Positions 49,639 to 58,289 of a stretch of 64,000 nt of DNA are shown here, one piece after another. This DNA comes from Halobellus sp. Atlit-31R. GTDB taxonomy: Archaea > Halobacteriota > Halobacteria > Halobacteriales > Haloferacaceae. Made by a program: the position numbers and the translations under genes. Location: positions 248,001 through 312,000 of the forward strand of contig QPLR01000003.1 in the NCBI GenBank assembly GCA_003665935.1, written 5' to 3'. Each line of letters opens with the position of its first letter. Position 1 is the first letter of the stretch. A model generated the notes under the pieces. The model saw only the letters and a program-made list of their open reading frames with translations, ran no database searches and was not told where the DNA came from.

Positions 49639-50409
49639 TTAGCCGCAGTGTTCCGCGCAGAGATACCTCGAGACGCGACGAGCGGCGTCCGTGCCGGTCG
49701 TCCAGACGCCCTCCCACACTGTGTCGTCGTCGGTGAGCGCGACGAGCGCTGCTCCCTCGGCGTCGCTGTCGGCGGGCGGCGTGAAGACGACGAACCAGCC
49801 GTTCCGGATCTCCGGGACGTCGTCGTTGTGGACGCTCACGGGCCAAGAGTCGAACGGACGGGGGTCGCCGATGCCGTAGACGTGAACGTCGAGGTCGGTG
49901 TCCGCGAGCTGATCGTAGGCTCGCTTCGTGCCGCGCTCGTCGACGATCCGGGAGAGGCGCTGAAAGCCGGTGTGGAGCTCGCCGGCGCCGTGCTGCAGCG
50001 CCAGCGACTCGATGTATCTAGAGATCTCGATGAGGAGTAGCTTGCCTTTGGTTCCGCCGGGGTAGCCACGCACGCGGAAGCGCGTACCTTCCATCTTGCG
50101 GACGACGGCGGGGGTATCGACCTTCGAGAGCGGACGCGTTCCGGTGATGTAGATGTCGGAGTTGACCGCGAGGATCGCATCGCGGAGGTCGCCGAACTCC
50201 GACTCCGCGACGACGCTGCCGTCGCGACGCAACTGCACGACGTCGGAGTCCGAGAGGACGCGTGTGACCTCCGAGACCGAGACCGCCTGGTCTTCAAACA
50301 GCGTCTCGAGCATTCGGGCGACCATCGGCGGTTGATCGCTGTTGACCACAGAGAGAGAGACCTCACGCTCGTCGTCCGCAAAGTCGTCGATGAACTCCCG
50401 GAACGTCAT
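49639..50409 (-). CDS. DICT-domain sensory protein
   Basis: A 256-residue protein with a short N-terminal segment (MTFREFIDDFADDEREVSL) and the DICT sensory module (segments MEGTRFRVRGYPGGTKGKLLLIEISRYIE, LADTDLDVHVYGIGDPRP, IRNGWFVVFTPP, seen in parts). DICT domains occur next to diguanylate cyclases and two-component proteins and are thought to sense light or redox cues; no enzyme domain is fused here. It is divergent from the thermosome gene. A minus-strand CCCTATTAT (50434-50442) may be its TATA box. Confidence 0.78.
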   Translation of the reverse strand: MTFREFIDDFADDEREVSLSVVNSDQPPMVARMLETLFEDQAVSVSEVTRVLSDSDVVQLRRDGSVVAESEFGDLRDAILAVNSDIYITGTRPLSKVDTPAVVRKMEGTRFRVRGYPGGTKGKLLLIEISRYIESLALQHGAGELHTGFQRLSRIVDERGTKRAYDQLADTDLDVHVYGIGDPRPFDSWPVSVHNDDVPEIRNGWFVVFTPPADSDAEGAALVALTDDDTVWEGVWTTGTDAARRVSRYLCAEHCG

Positions 50410-50547
50410 CGCACGGGGATAAGGTGAGTACGGATAATAGGGCTTTGGACTGGGCCGATTGCGGCTGTATATAAAATGCTCGCTATGTCAAATTTTACCA
50501 CGGACTCCGGCGACCGCGTCCCCGTTTCTGTCTACCGGAGCGTTAGA

Positions 50548-50555
50548 TTTTTATA
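50548..50555 (+). promoter_or_regulatory. TATA box of the thermosome gene
   Basis: TTTTTATA, 27-34 bases before the ATG at 50582. Another A/T-rich stretch (TGTATATAAAATG, 50467-50479) lies farther up, and could be a second or heat-shock promoter. Confidence 0.65.
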
Positions 50556-50581
50556 GAATCACAAACAATCATCGGGCGAGT

Positions 50582-52270
50582 ATGTCTCAGCGAATGCAGC
50601 AGGGTCAGCCCATGATCATCCTGGGCGAGGACTCCCAGCGCACACAAGGGAAGGACGCACAGTCGATGAACATCTCGGCGGGGAAGGCGGTCGCCGAGTC
50701 CGTCCGGACCACGCTGGGTCCGAAAGGGATGGACAAGATGCTCGTCGACTCCGGCGGATCCGTCGTCGTAACGAACGACGGCGTAACGATCCTCAAGGAG
50801 ATGGACATCGACCACCCCGCGGCGAATATGATCGTCGAGGTCTCCGAGACCCAGGAGGACGAGGTCGGCGACGGGACCACGACGGCTGTCGTCGTCGCCG
50901 GTGAACTCCTCGATCAGGCCGAGGAGCTCATCGAGCAGGACGTCCACGCGACCACCATCGCGCAGGGGTACCGCCAGGCTGCAGAGAAGGCCAAAGAGAT
51001 CCTCGAAGAGAACGCGATCGAGGTCTCCGAGGAGGATCACGACACCCTCGTCAAGATCGCCGAGACGGCGATGACGGGCAAGGGCGCAGAGTCCTCGAAG
51101 GACCTGCTCGCCGAGCTCGTCGTCGACGCCGTGGTCGCGGTCGCCGACGAGGATAGCATCGACACCGACAACGTCTCCGTCGAGAAGGTCGTCGGCGGCT
51201 CGATCGACAACTCCGAGCTCGTCGAGGGCGTCATCGTCGACAAAGAGCGCGTCCACGAGAACATGCCCTACGGCGTCTCCGACGCCAACGTCGCGCTGTT
51301 CGACGGCGCGCTCGAAGTCCGCGAGACGGAGATCGACGCCGAGGTCAACGTCACCGACCCCGACCAGCTCCAGCAGTTCCTCGACCAAGAGGAGAAACAG
51401 CTGCAGGAGATGGTCGATCAGCTCACCGACGTCGGCGCTGACGTGGTCTTCGTCGGCGACGGTATCGACGACATGGCCCAGCACTACCTCGCGAAGGAGG
51501 GCATCCTCGCGGTCCGCCGCGCGAAGTCCTCCGACCTGAAGCGGCTCGCCCGCGCCACCGGCGGCAACGTCGTCGGCTCGCTCGACGACATCGAGGCCGA
51601 CGACCTCGGCTTCGCCGGCTCCGTCGCCCAGAAGGACATCGGCGGCGACGAGCGCATCTTCGTCGAGGACGTCGAGGACGCGAAGTCCGTCACGCTCATC
51701 CTCCGCGGCGGCACCGAGCACGTCGTCGACGAGCTCGAACGCGCCATCGAGGACTCCCTCGGCGTCGTGAAGACGACGCTCGAAGACGGGCAGGTCCTGC
51801 CCGGCGGCGGCGCGTCCGAGACCGAACTCTCGATGGAGCTCGGCGAGTTCGCCAGCTCCGTCGGCGGCCGCGAGCAGCTCGCGATCGAAGCCTTCACCGA
51901 GGCGCTCGACGTCATCCCGCGCACGCTCGCCGAGAACGCCGGCCTCGACCCCATCGAGTCGCTCGTCAACCTCCGCAAGGAGCACTCCGACGGCGAGTTC
52001 GCTGCGGGCCTCGACGCCTACACTGGCAAGATCGTCAACATGGAGGACGACGGCGTCGTCGAACCCCTCCGCGTCAAGACGCAGGCCATCGAGTCCGCCA
52101 CCGAGGCGGCCGTGATGATCCTCCGCATCGACGACGTCATCGCCGCTGGCGACCTCAAGGGCGGCAGCAGCGACGACGGCGGCGACGACGGCGGTGCGCC
52201 CGGTGCCGGCGGTATGGGCGGCGGCATGGGCGGTATGGGCGGCATGGGCGGTATGGGCGGCGCGATGTAA
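50582..52270 (+). CDS. Thermosome (group II chaperonin) subunit
   Basis: A 562-residue ATP-dependent chaperonin subunit. It has the N-terminal [13 protein letters not shown], the ATP site [15 protein letters not shown] near residue 95, the apical domain, [18 protein letters not shown] near residue 440 and the C-terminal Gly-Met repeat tail ([12 protein letters not shown]...). The ATG gives [17 protein letters not shown]; sequence before it is promoter. Haloarchaea carry two or three paralogues; which one this is cannot be told here. Strong TATA box and codon bias suggest high expression. Confidence 0.96.
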   Translation: MSQRMQQGQPMIILGEDSQRTQGKDAQSMNISAGKAVAESVRTTLGPKGMDKMLVDSGGSVVVTNDGVTILKEMDIDHPAANMIVEVSETQEDEVGDGTTTAVVVAGELLDQAEELIEQDVHATTIAQGYRQAAEKAKEILEENAIEVSEEDHDTLVKIAETAMTGKGAESSKDLLAELVVDAVVAVADEDSIDTDNVSVEKVVGGSIDNSELVEGVIVDKERVHENMPYGVSDANVALFDGALEVRETEIDAEVNVTDPDQLQQFLDQEEKQLQEMVDQLTDVGADVVFVGDGIDDMAQHYLAKEGILAVRRAKSSDLKRLARATGGNVVGSLDDIEADDLGFAGSVAQKDIGGDERIFVEDVEDAKSVTLILRGGTEHVVDELERAIEDSLGVVKTTLEDGQVLPGGGASETELSMELGEFASSVGGREQLAIEAFTEALDVIPRTLAENAGLDPIESLVNLRKEHSDGEFAAGLDAYTGKIVNMEDDGVVEPLRVKTQAIESATEAAVMILRIDDVIAAGDLKGGSSDDGGDDGGAPGAGGMGGGMGGMGGMGGMGGAM

Positions 52271-52606
52271 GCCCCCCGCACGAACGCTTACACCCACCCC
52301 CCGTCCGTTACGCAGCCCGAACCGCGCGTCGAACGTCCGTTCATTCAGTGTTCTTTTGCGGCGACGAACCCGACTACAGGAGCGTCTGCGACAGATCACA
52401 CGGGTCGGTACGACTGCGTGCGATCGACTGCGTGGTGACTCGCAAACGCGTCAGTAACGGCGTCGCTGAGAGGGCGACGCGTTTGGAGCGGTCGGCGTCG
52501 CTGAGAGGGCGACGTCTTTTGAGACGTCAGCGTCGCTGGTGAGTGGGAATCGTGAAAACGACACCACAGTGGAGGCGCGACGAATTCGCGTGGTCGGGTG
52601 GAGGGC
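52271..52606. other. Gene-free stretch after the thermosome gene
   Basis: No open frame with coding character is seen over these 336 bases. It carries the 35-bp tandem repeat with hairpins (52459-52528) and a G/C-rich region after the thermosome stop that may hold its terminator. On the minus strand it is downstream of the zinc protein gene at 52607-52771. Confidence 0.6.
52459..52528. repeat. 35-bp tandem repeat with hairpins
   Basis: Two head-to-tail units, 52459-52493 and 52494-52528, share a perfect first 21 bases. Each unit begins with the hairpin CGTCGC-TGAGAGG-GCGACG. The second unit ends in another hairpin, GACGTCT-TTTG-AGACGTC, and a partial third unit (AGCGTCGCTG) follows. It lies between two convergent genes and could be a bidirectional terminator or a small structured RNA. 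Confidence 0.7.
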
Positions 52607-52771
52607 TTACTCCGTGCGGTCGATGTCGATCTGCTCGCGGATCGCGGCCAACTCTTCTGAGTCGGCGAGCGCTTCGACCTGCGTCCGGAAGTGCCGCTCA
52701 CAGAGCCCGACCTTGATTCCGTCTTTCTCCGCGGCGTACGCGGCGTCCCGGTCGCAGTAGTGGCACTTCAT
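52607..52771 (-). CDS. Small zinc-finger protein conserved in haloarchaea (DUF6757-like)
   Basis: A 54-residue protein, starting MKCHYCDRDAAYAAEKDG. Cys-x-x-Cys at residues 3-6 and LCERHFRTQ near residue 24 (Cys and His) give a probable C2-CH zinc site, followed by a helical acidic tail (ALADSEELAAIREQIDIDRTE). I recall a small haloarchaeal family with this exact layout. Function unknown. It is too short to have been noticed by length alone; composition and the zinc ligands support it. Confidence 0.78.
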   Translation of the reverse strand: MKCHYCDRDAAYAAEKDGIKVGLCERHFRTQVEALADSEELAAIREQIDIDRTE

Positions 52772-52835
52772 ACCACTCTTTGGTGCCGCTCGTGGTTTAA
52801 CTCTATGCTCCCGGCTATCTACACCGAGAACGGCG

Positions 52836-53690
52836 TCAGACGCGCGACAGACGTTCCGAAAGGGGCTCGAACGCCGCGGACGGCGGACCGGTCACCCCCA
52901 GCGTTCGGTCGTGGGCGTCCGACCCGCCGAGTCGGAGGAGATCCGCCTCGCGAGCGACCCTGTCGACGAGCGAGCGGTCCTCCCGCGCGGCGCTGACTCC
53001 GCTGTAGGCGTAGTAGCGCTCGACGGCGTCGAGTTCGCGAGCGCGCGCCAGTGCGCTCTCGGGGTCGGGGTAGCGGAACGGATGCGCCAGTCCGACGACG
53101 GCGCAGGCGTCGCGGAGCGCCTCGACGCCGGCGGAGAAAGAGGGCACGTACCGCTCGACGTAGCAGGGGCCGTCGTTTCCGATCAGATGCTCGAAGGCAG
53201 CGTCGTAGTCGTACGGCGCGTCGCTCGCCTCGATCGCGCGGGCGATCGTCGGCCGACCGAGACCCTCGCGGAGTTCGACGTCGAGGTCGACGTCGAGACG
53301 CTCCTCCGCGCGCGCGACGATCTCCGCCCCGCGCTGCTTGCGGTTCTCCTGGATGCGCTCTGTAACCGACAGGATGGAGGGCGTCGCCGTCACACCGTAC
53401 CCCAGGAGGTCGAGCCGCTGGTCGCCGGCGTCGACGCGGAGTTCGATGCCGCGGACGATCGTCAGGCCGTCACGCTCCGTCACCGGGGCGTCGAGATCCG
53501 GATGGATCCGGTCGTGATCCGTCACCGCGACGACGTCCACGTCGCCGTCGCGGGCGGCCGCGGGGAGTTCTGGGACCGTCAGCGTCCCGTCGGATGCGGT
53601 GGTGTGGACGTGGAGATCCGCCGCCGGAGATCGGCCGGATGCAGCCGCCGCGTCGCCGCTCGCCGCCGATCCGTCGTGTTCCCGTGTCAC
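52836..53690 (-). CDS. PHP-domain phosphoesterase
   Basis: A 284-residue protein of the polymerase-and-histidinol-phosphatase superfamily. Metal motifs: DLHVHTTASDGT near residue 26 (HxH), AVTDHDRI near residue 60, the central EL in IVRGIELRVD, GLAHPFRYP near residue 200 and GGSDAHD near residue 255. Family members with this size cleave nucleotide or oligonucleotide phosphates. I chose the GTG giving V/M-T-R-E-H-D-G; the longer frame begins with TTG at 53732 and adds 14 residues with basic character. It is divergent from 53847. Confidence 0.85.
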   Translation of the reverse strand: MTREHDGSAASGDAAAASGRSPAADLHVHTTASDGTLTVPELPAAARDGDVDVVAVTDHDRIHPDLDAPVTERDGLTIVRGIELRVDAGDQRLDLLGYGVTATPSILSVTERIQENRKQRGAEIVARAEERLDVDLDVELREGLGRPTIARAIEASDAPYDYDAAFEHLIGNDGPCYVERYVPSFSAGVEALRDACAVVGLAHPFRYPDPESALARARELDAVERYYAYSGVSAAREDRSLVDRVAREADLLRLGGSDAHDRTLGVTGPPSAAFEPLSERLSRV

Positions 53691-53846
53691 GTCGGTGACT
53701 CGGCCGCGCTGTCGCAAAGCCCTTCCGCTCAATGAGAGTCGTTCTCGTGAGAGCCGTCCACAATTAATGATAATTAAGGAATTTAGTCTCCTCTTACTCC
53801 ATCATAGAAAACCATTAAGAACCTTCGGCGATCAGATGTGAGTGTA

Positions 53847-54131
53847 ATGCGCTTGAACGGCACCGGCGACCTCATCGACGCGCACGAGTTCCCGGCGACG
53901 ACCGAAGACCTCATCGAGGCGTACGGCGACCAGACCATCGAACTCCCGAACGGGAGCGAACGCTTCGGCGACGTACTCGCTCGTGCGGGTTCCGAAACGT
54001 ACGCGTGTGCCGACGACGCGCACTCGGCGCTGCTCTGTGGCCTCGGTCACGAAGCTATCGGTCGGCGCTACTACAGCGACCGAGACGCGTACGCGATGGG
54101 CGAAGACGGCCCACAGCAGGTGTCCTTCTGA
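53847..54131 (+). CDS. Conserved small haloarchaeal protein (DUF5789-like)
   Basis: A 94-residue acidic protein. Segments EFPATTEDLIEAYGDQTIELPNG and LARAGSETYACADDAHSALLCGLGHEAIGRRYYSDRD (in parts) are typical of a family found in most haloarchaea, in which the ending YSDRD is conserved. No catalytic motif is apparent; function unknown. The A/T-rich divergent gap upstream contains CATTAAG (53811-53817), a probable TATA box about 30-36 bases before the ATG. Confidence 0.75.
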   Translation: MRLNGTGDLIDAHEFPATTEDLIEAYGDQTIELPNGSERFGDVLARAGSETYACADDAHSALLCGLGHEAIGRRYYSDRDAYAMGEDGPQQVSF

Positions 54132-54261
54132 CGCGGATCGCAGTTCCGAGACGCGGCTCTTTTGATCCATAGTCTGCGGGAGCCAGGCTCCTGCCCGCCC
54201 GCGTTCGGTCGCATCAAATAGTGGTAGTAGAGTAGTAGAAGTAGTGCGATCGGCAGCGAAC

Positions 54262-55269
54262 TCAGTCGCTAACGTCCCTGCCGACTCGCACGTCGAGGGG
54301 AACGCTGCCCTTCGTGTAGCCTTCGACGCGACCGGACGGTCTGAGCCGGAAGACGACGGCCGGCCGGTGGTGGACGTCCGGCTGCTCGGCGATGATCGAC
54401 TGCCACTCGTCGTCGGGGAACGACGAGCAGTCGACGAAGAGGACGACGCCGCCGCCGTGTTCTTCCAACTGGCCGTCGGACTTCGTCGCCGCGGTGTCGC
54501 GGACGGCCGCGATCGGCGTCCTGGCTCGGCGCTGTCCCGTCGGCGTCGGCCGAGTCACCTCGACGAGCACCGCCTCGCCGTCGCTTTCGGCCCGGTAGTC
54601 GATCGCGTGGCCGGTCGAGACTTCGATCTCGGGTTCGATGTCGTAGCCGTCCTCGACGAGGAGATGGCCGACGTTGAACTCTCCCATCGCGGCGGTCATC
54701 CGCGTGAGATCGAGATACTCGGAGGTGCCGAGCTTGCCCGCCATCACCTCCCGCCAGTCGTCGAGCACGCGGGTGCGGAGGAACGACTCGTAGAACTCCA
54801 AGGCGTCGTCGCGGTCGACGTCGGGGAATCCGGCGGCGTGGTCGTCGAAGAACTCCCGCGTCGTTTCGCGGCCGTCTTTCGAGAGGAACACGGGCAGAAA
54901 GAACCACGAGAGATGCGGATACGGTTCGAGCCACGGGCTCTCCTCGTGCAACTGGGCAGTGAGTTCGCGGGTGGCCCACCGCGAGACGTCGTCGGGGATC
55001 GACGCGAAGCTGTACTTGTCCGTGCGCCAGAGCGCCTCGGGCGTCTCCGTGTTGCCGAGCCAGTAAGCCTCGTCGTCGTTCCACAGAAACAGCGCGACGT
55101 CGCCGTTGTCCATCTCGAACCGTTCGCCCGAATACCGGGCGGGCTGTTTGAACCAAGGCCGGCGACGGGTCGCACCGAGATTCCGGTCGAGATCGCGGTA
55201 GACCTGGCCGACCACCCGGTCTTCCGTCCAGCGACCGGGGGCGTATCGAAAGCGTAGTGGGCGTGCCAC
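54262..55269 (-). CDS. Conserved haloarchaeal protein, DUF5784-like
   Basis: A 335-residue protein. Conserved-looking blocks: ARPLRFRYAPGRWTEDRV at the start, RRPWFKQPARYSGERFEMDNGDVALFLWN near residue 30 and MGEFNVGHLLVEDGYDIEPEIEVSTGHAIDYRAE near residue 210 (in parts). Then VLVEVTRPTP near residue 245, where D/E-x-V-T-R-P may be part of a PD-(D/E)xK-like fold (IDYRA..., VLVEVTR). I recall this as an uncharacterised haloarchaeal family. The start is GTG at the conserved A-R-P-L-R-F; an upstream in-frame start at 55368 adds unrelated residues. Confidence 0.78.
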   Translation of the reverse strand: MARPLRFRYAPGRWTEDRVVGQVYRDLDRNLGATRRRPWFKQPARYSGERFEMDNGDVALFLWNDDEAYWLGNTETPEALWRTDKYSFASIPDDVSRWATRELTAQLHEESPWLEPYPHLSWFFLPVFLSKDGRETTREFFDDHAAGFPDVDRDDALEFYESFLRTRVLDDWREVMAGKLGTSEYLDLTRMTAAMGEFNVGHLLVEDGYDIEPEIEVSTGHAIDYRAESDGEAVLVEVTRPTPTGQRRARTPIAAVRDTAATKSDGQLEEHGGGVVLFVDCSSFPDDEWQSIIAEQPDVHHRPAVVFRLRPSGRVEGYTKGSVPLDVRVGRDVSD

Positions 55270-55364
55270 GTCCGTCTGTAGCAGTTCGATCGGTTTATAC
55301 TGTCGCCTCTGGTCGGGAGACGATCTATCTCCGATGCTGCCGACGCGGGCCGCCGAGCGGCGAT

Positions 55365-55374
55365 ACATATATGT
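55365..55374 (+). promoter_or_regulatory. TATA box of the 55403 gene
   Basis: ACATATATGT, a perfect 10-bp palindrome 29-38 bases before the ATG at 55403. Palindromic TATA elements can fire in both directions; the other direction leads to the DUF5784-like gene (start 55269). Confidence 0.55.
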
Positions 55375-55402
55375 GGTTCACACTCACACGGTATCGTGTA
55401 CC

Positions 55403-55576
55403 ATGTCGATGGGCGCATACGACGACGACGAACACGAGCGTCGTGAACGGAAGAACGGAACTGTCGATACCGACTTCTCCGACGATCGGACAGTGTATCG
55501 AGGATCCGTAGAGTACGACACCGGCGACTCGACGGAAGCGCTCCTCGACCAGTTCAAGCAGCTGCAGGGCGAGTAG
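55403..55576 (+). CDS. Small acidic haloarchaeal protein (DUF5786-like)
   Basis: A 57-residue protein starting MSMGAYDDDEHERRERK, with VDTDFSDDRTVYRGSVEYDTGDSTEALLDQFKQLQ after it (in parts). The blocks MGAYDDDEHERRE and LL..F..I/L are shared by a very common family of haloarchaeal short proteins. No motif for function. Strong TATA box just upstream. Confidence 0.8.
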   Translation: MSMGAYDDDEHERRERKNGTVDTDFSDDRTVYRGSVEYDTGDSTEALLDQFKQLQGE

Positions 55577-55626
55577 CGGCGCACGACGGCCGAGAGGTCG
55601 GAGACGTACCGTCGCTCGCTGTTTTT

Positions 55627-56367
55627 TTATCCGTCGAACGGTCCGGCGTTCGTCCGGAGCGAGAGCATCGCCGCGACGGAGACGACGATGACGGCGACGG
55701 TGTGACCGCCGACGGCGATGAGCAACACCGGCCGATCGAGTACGAACGGGACCATCGCCAGTTGCGTCAGCCCGAAGCCGACGTTGACGAGGTCGAGACG
55801 ACGGAGTCGCTGGACGGTCGCCGCGTCGAACGAGTAGCGCCAAGAGCGCCACAGCGCGACGACGGCGGCCCACCACGAGGTGCCGATGCGGTAACAGAGA
55901 TCCCAGAGGATCAACAGGGTGAGATACACCACCGGGATCGGCGGATCGGGACCGAACAGCCACTCGAGCAGCGTCGGGTCGGCCGTACGCGGGTCGACGA
56001 CGAACAGATGCGTCACGAGCGCGACGAACGCGAGGATTCCGAGTACGACCTCGATACTCGAACCGAACAGCAGGCGGCGGTACGGTTCCGGCAGATCGAG
56101 TCGGCGCGTCCGCCGTCCGAACTGGCGCATCACCCCGCTTCCGACCGCCGCGACACCGACGGCGACGGTTCCGGGGAGTACGGCCGTCCAGAGGTCGTAG
56201 TACCACGCCAACGCCAGCACCCCGGTCTCGAAGAGGGCTAACTGGATCGCGATTGCCTGGAGGTCCGAGAGGTCGATTCCGGGCACTGCGCCGACGATGC
56301 TCTCGTAGACCCAGGTGTCGCCGTACCGCTCGACGCCGCTCTCGTATCGCGGATTCGGCCGCGCCAT
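55627..56367 (-). CDS. Multi-pass membrane protein, conserved in haloarchaea
   Basis: A 246-residue protein with about six transmembrane helices (AIQLALFETGVLALAWYYDLW, AVLPGTVAVGVAAVGSGVM, EVVLGILAFVALVTHLFVV, PVVYLTLLILWDLCYRIG, LTQLAMVPFVLD, ILLIAVGGHTVAVIVVSVAAML, in parts). The N-terminus is cytoplasmic and polar (NPRYESGVERYGDTWVYES). I know no function. The gene shares one base with the upstream NDUFA9-like dehydrogenase gene, so they form a leftward operon. Confidence 0.75.
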   Translation of the reverse strand: MARPNPRYESGVERYGDTWVYESIVGAVPGIDLSDLQAIAIQLALFETGVLALAWYYDLWTAVLPGTVAVGVAAVGSGVMRQFGRRTRRLDLPEPYRRLLFGSSIEVVLGILAFVALVTHLFVVDPRTADPTLLEWLFGPDPPIPVVYLTLLILWDLCYRIGTSWWAAVVALWRSWRYSFDAATVQRLRRLDLVNVGFGLTQLAMVPFVLDRPVLLIAVGGHTVAVIVVSVAAMLSLRTNAGPFDG

Positions 56368-57344
56368 CAGCGGTCCAGCGGCCGAACGGTCGGCGTGGAC
56401 TCCGACAGCGTCTCGCCCTCCTCGCTGACGATCGTGACGCCCCCGTCACCGCCTCCCGCGGCGGCGTCGGCGCGAAGCGCTCTCGCGACCGCCTCCTCGA
56501 ACGGCGTCAGATCGACGTCGACGAGAGACTCGATACGGTGATCGCGAACGACCACGGGGTTCTTCAGCCCCTCGATCAGCGGCCGGGCGACCGGTGCCGG
56601 GACGTCCGTGACCAGCCCGATCCACAGCGAGGAGAGCTTCGGCGAGAGGATCGGCACGGGGACGATTCGGGGTTCGCGGCCGAGGTGACGGCCGACCCGC
56701 TGAATGATCTCTCGGTACGTCAGGACGTCCGGACCGCCGATCTCGTAGGTCTCCCCGGCCGTCTCGGGGACGTCGAGGACGCCGACCAGATACGCGATCG
56801 CGTCGTCGACGAAGATGGGCTGACACGCCGTCTCGACCCAGCGGGGCGTCACCATCACCGGGAGCCGCGAGGCCAACTGCGTGATCATCTCGAAACTCGC
56901 CGAGCCCGCGCCGATCAGGATCGCGGCCCGCAGCGTCGTGAGTTCGTACGTGCCTGCGCCGAGGATGTGTTCGACCTCCCGGCGCGAACGCAGGTGTTCC
57001 GAGAGCCGGTCCCGGTCCTCGCCGAGGCCGCCGAGGTAGACGACGCGTTCGACGTCGCTGTCGGCGGCGGCGTCGGCGAAGTTCCGCGCCGCCCGCCTGT
57101 CGCGCTCCTCGAAATCGGCTCCCGAGCGCATGGAGTGGACGAGGTAGTAGGCGGCGTCGACGTCGAGCGCCGACTCGAAGCTTCCGGGGTCGAGGAGGTC
57201 GCCCTCGACGACCCGGACTTCGGGTGGCGCGTCGTATCGCGATGCGTCCCGGACGAGCACCGTCACGTCGTGGCCGGCGTCGAGAAGGGCAGGCACGAGG
57301 CGACCGCCGACGAAGCCGGTCGCACCCGTTACGAGGACTCTCAT
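56367..57344 (-). CDS. NAD(P)-binding atypical SDR (NDUFA9/NmrA-like)
   Basis: A 325-residue Rossmann protein of the extended/atypical short-chain dehydrogenase group. The start MRVLVTGATGFVGGRLVPALLDAG has the G-x-x-G-x-x-G NAD(P) loop, then VVEGDLLDP, YYLVHSMRSG near residue 85, VVYLGGLGED near residue 120, and LRAAILIGAGSASFEM, PRWVETACQPIFVDDAIAYLVGVL in the middle. It lacks the classical YxxxK, so it may act as a sensor or assembly protein rather than an oxidoreductase. It overlaps the downstream membrane protein gene by one base. Confidence 0.82.
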   Translation of the reverse strand: MRVLVTGATGFVGGRLVPALLDAGHDVTVLVRDASRYDAPPEVRVVEGDLLDPGSFESALDVDAAYYLVHSMRSGADFEERDRRAARNFADAAADSDVERVVYLGGLGEDRDRLSEHLRSRREVEHILGAGTYELTTLRAAILIGAGSASFEMITQLASRLPVMVTPRWVETACQPIFVDDAIAYLVGVLDVPETAGETYEIGGPDVLTYREIIQRVGRHLGREPRIVPVPILSPKLSSLWIGLVTDVPAPVARPLIEGLKNPVVVRDHRIESLVDVDLTPFEEAVARALRADAAAGGGDGGVTIVSEEGETLSESTPTVRPLDR

Positions 57345-57407
57345 ACTGACAGATAGTGCGGGGAGGTGTTAACAGTTCGCGCCGGGAGGAGCCGCCGACG
57401 AACGGGG

Positions 57408-58289
57408 TTAAGCGTCGTCGATCGCGTCCCATCCAGGCGTCTCCGGCGCACCGCGAGCCACCTCGACGTCGTCGCCGTCGGGCGGATCCCGCGCCCGTTC
57501 GCCGACGCCGCCCGCGGCGTCCTCCCAGTCGCGGATCGCCCGGCCGGCCCAGGAGTCGGCGTCGAGGACGTCCGCGACTGCGACTGCCGCGCGGTCGTCG
57601 TCGACCGAAAGGGATCCGGGGCGTGACCCCGCCGCAACACCGACGAACGCCGCGCGGTCTGTGTCGGTAAGCGCGCCGCGCTGTAGCCGGTCGACGACGC
57701 CGCGGAGGTCGTCGGGGTCGGGGTAGCCGAACACCTTCGCGCCGATCGCCTGCGGCCCGAGCAGGAGGCGCTCGTCCGCCTCGGGGCGGTCGTCGAGGAG
57801 TCGGTCGCCGCCGAACTCGGCTTCGACGCGCTCGCACTCGGTCTCGACGCCGAGATCGAGGTTGTGGCTGGGGTACGCCGAGCACTCGTCTGGGAAGAGG
57901 TCGCTGTCGTGGATCCGACACTGGAGCGTCTCGGGATCCAGAAACACGCAGGCGTCGAGCCACCGACGCTCCGTGCCGAACGGCGCGACGGGCTTCGGCG
58001 GTTTGCGCAGGCCGACGAAGAACGCCGGTCGGCCGTCGATCGCGGCGATGCGGACGCCGTCGACGACGACGCCGGGTGTCTCCTCGTCGACCCGCCAGAG
58101 CCGCGGCGTCAGCACGTCGCCGAGACCACGCTCGACGAAGCGGGCGACCTCGTCGCGCGTCAGCGGCACGAGGTTGTAGGCGTCGTCGAGCGGTTCGCCG
58201 GGGCCGCGACGCTCGTGGTCGGACGGCGAGTCGGCGATCGGTCGCCAGTCGAGACAGCAGCCGGCGCAGTTCTCACAGTTCAGTTTCAT
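57408..58289 (-). CDS. YkgJ-type cysteine-cluster protein
   Basis: A 293-residue protein of the YkgJ/CxxCxxCC family. The N-terminus KLNCENCAGCCLDWRPI supplies four cysteines. Two more blocks, LDACVFLDPETLQCRIHDSDLFPDECSAYP (in parts), complete the set that in this family is thought to bind zinc or an iron-sulfur cluster. The rest is acidic and helical. Its ATG overlaps the stop of the USP gene (ATGA), the third gene of the leftward permease-USP-YkgJ operon. Function in this context unknown. Confidence 0.82.
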   Translation of the reverse strand: MKLNCENCAGCCLDWRPIADSPSDHERRGPGEPLDDAYNLVPLTRDEVARFVERGLGDVLTPRLWRVDEETPGVVVDGVRIAAIDGRPAFFVGLRKPPKPVAPFGTERRWLDACVFLDPETLQCRIHDSDLFPDECSAYPSHNLDLGVETECERVEAEFGGDRLLDDRPEADERLLLGPQAIGAKVFGYPDPDDLRGVVDRLQRGALTDTDRAAFVGVAAGSRPGSLSVDDDRAAVAVADVLDADSWAGRAIRDWEDAAGGVGERARDPPDGDDVEVARGAPETPGWDAIDDA

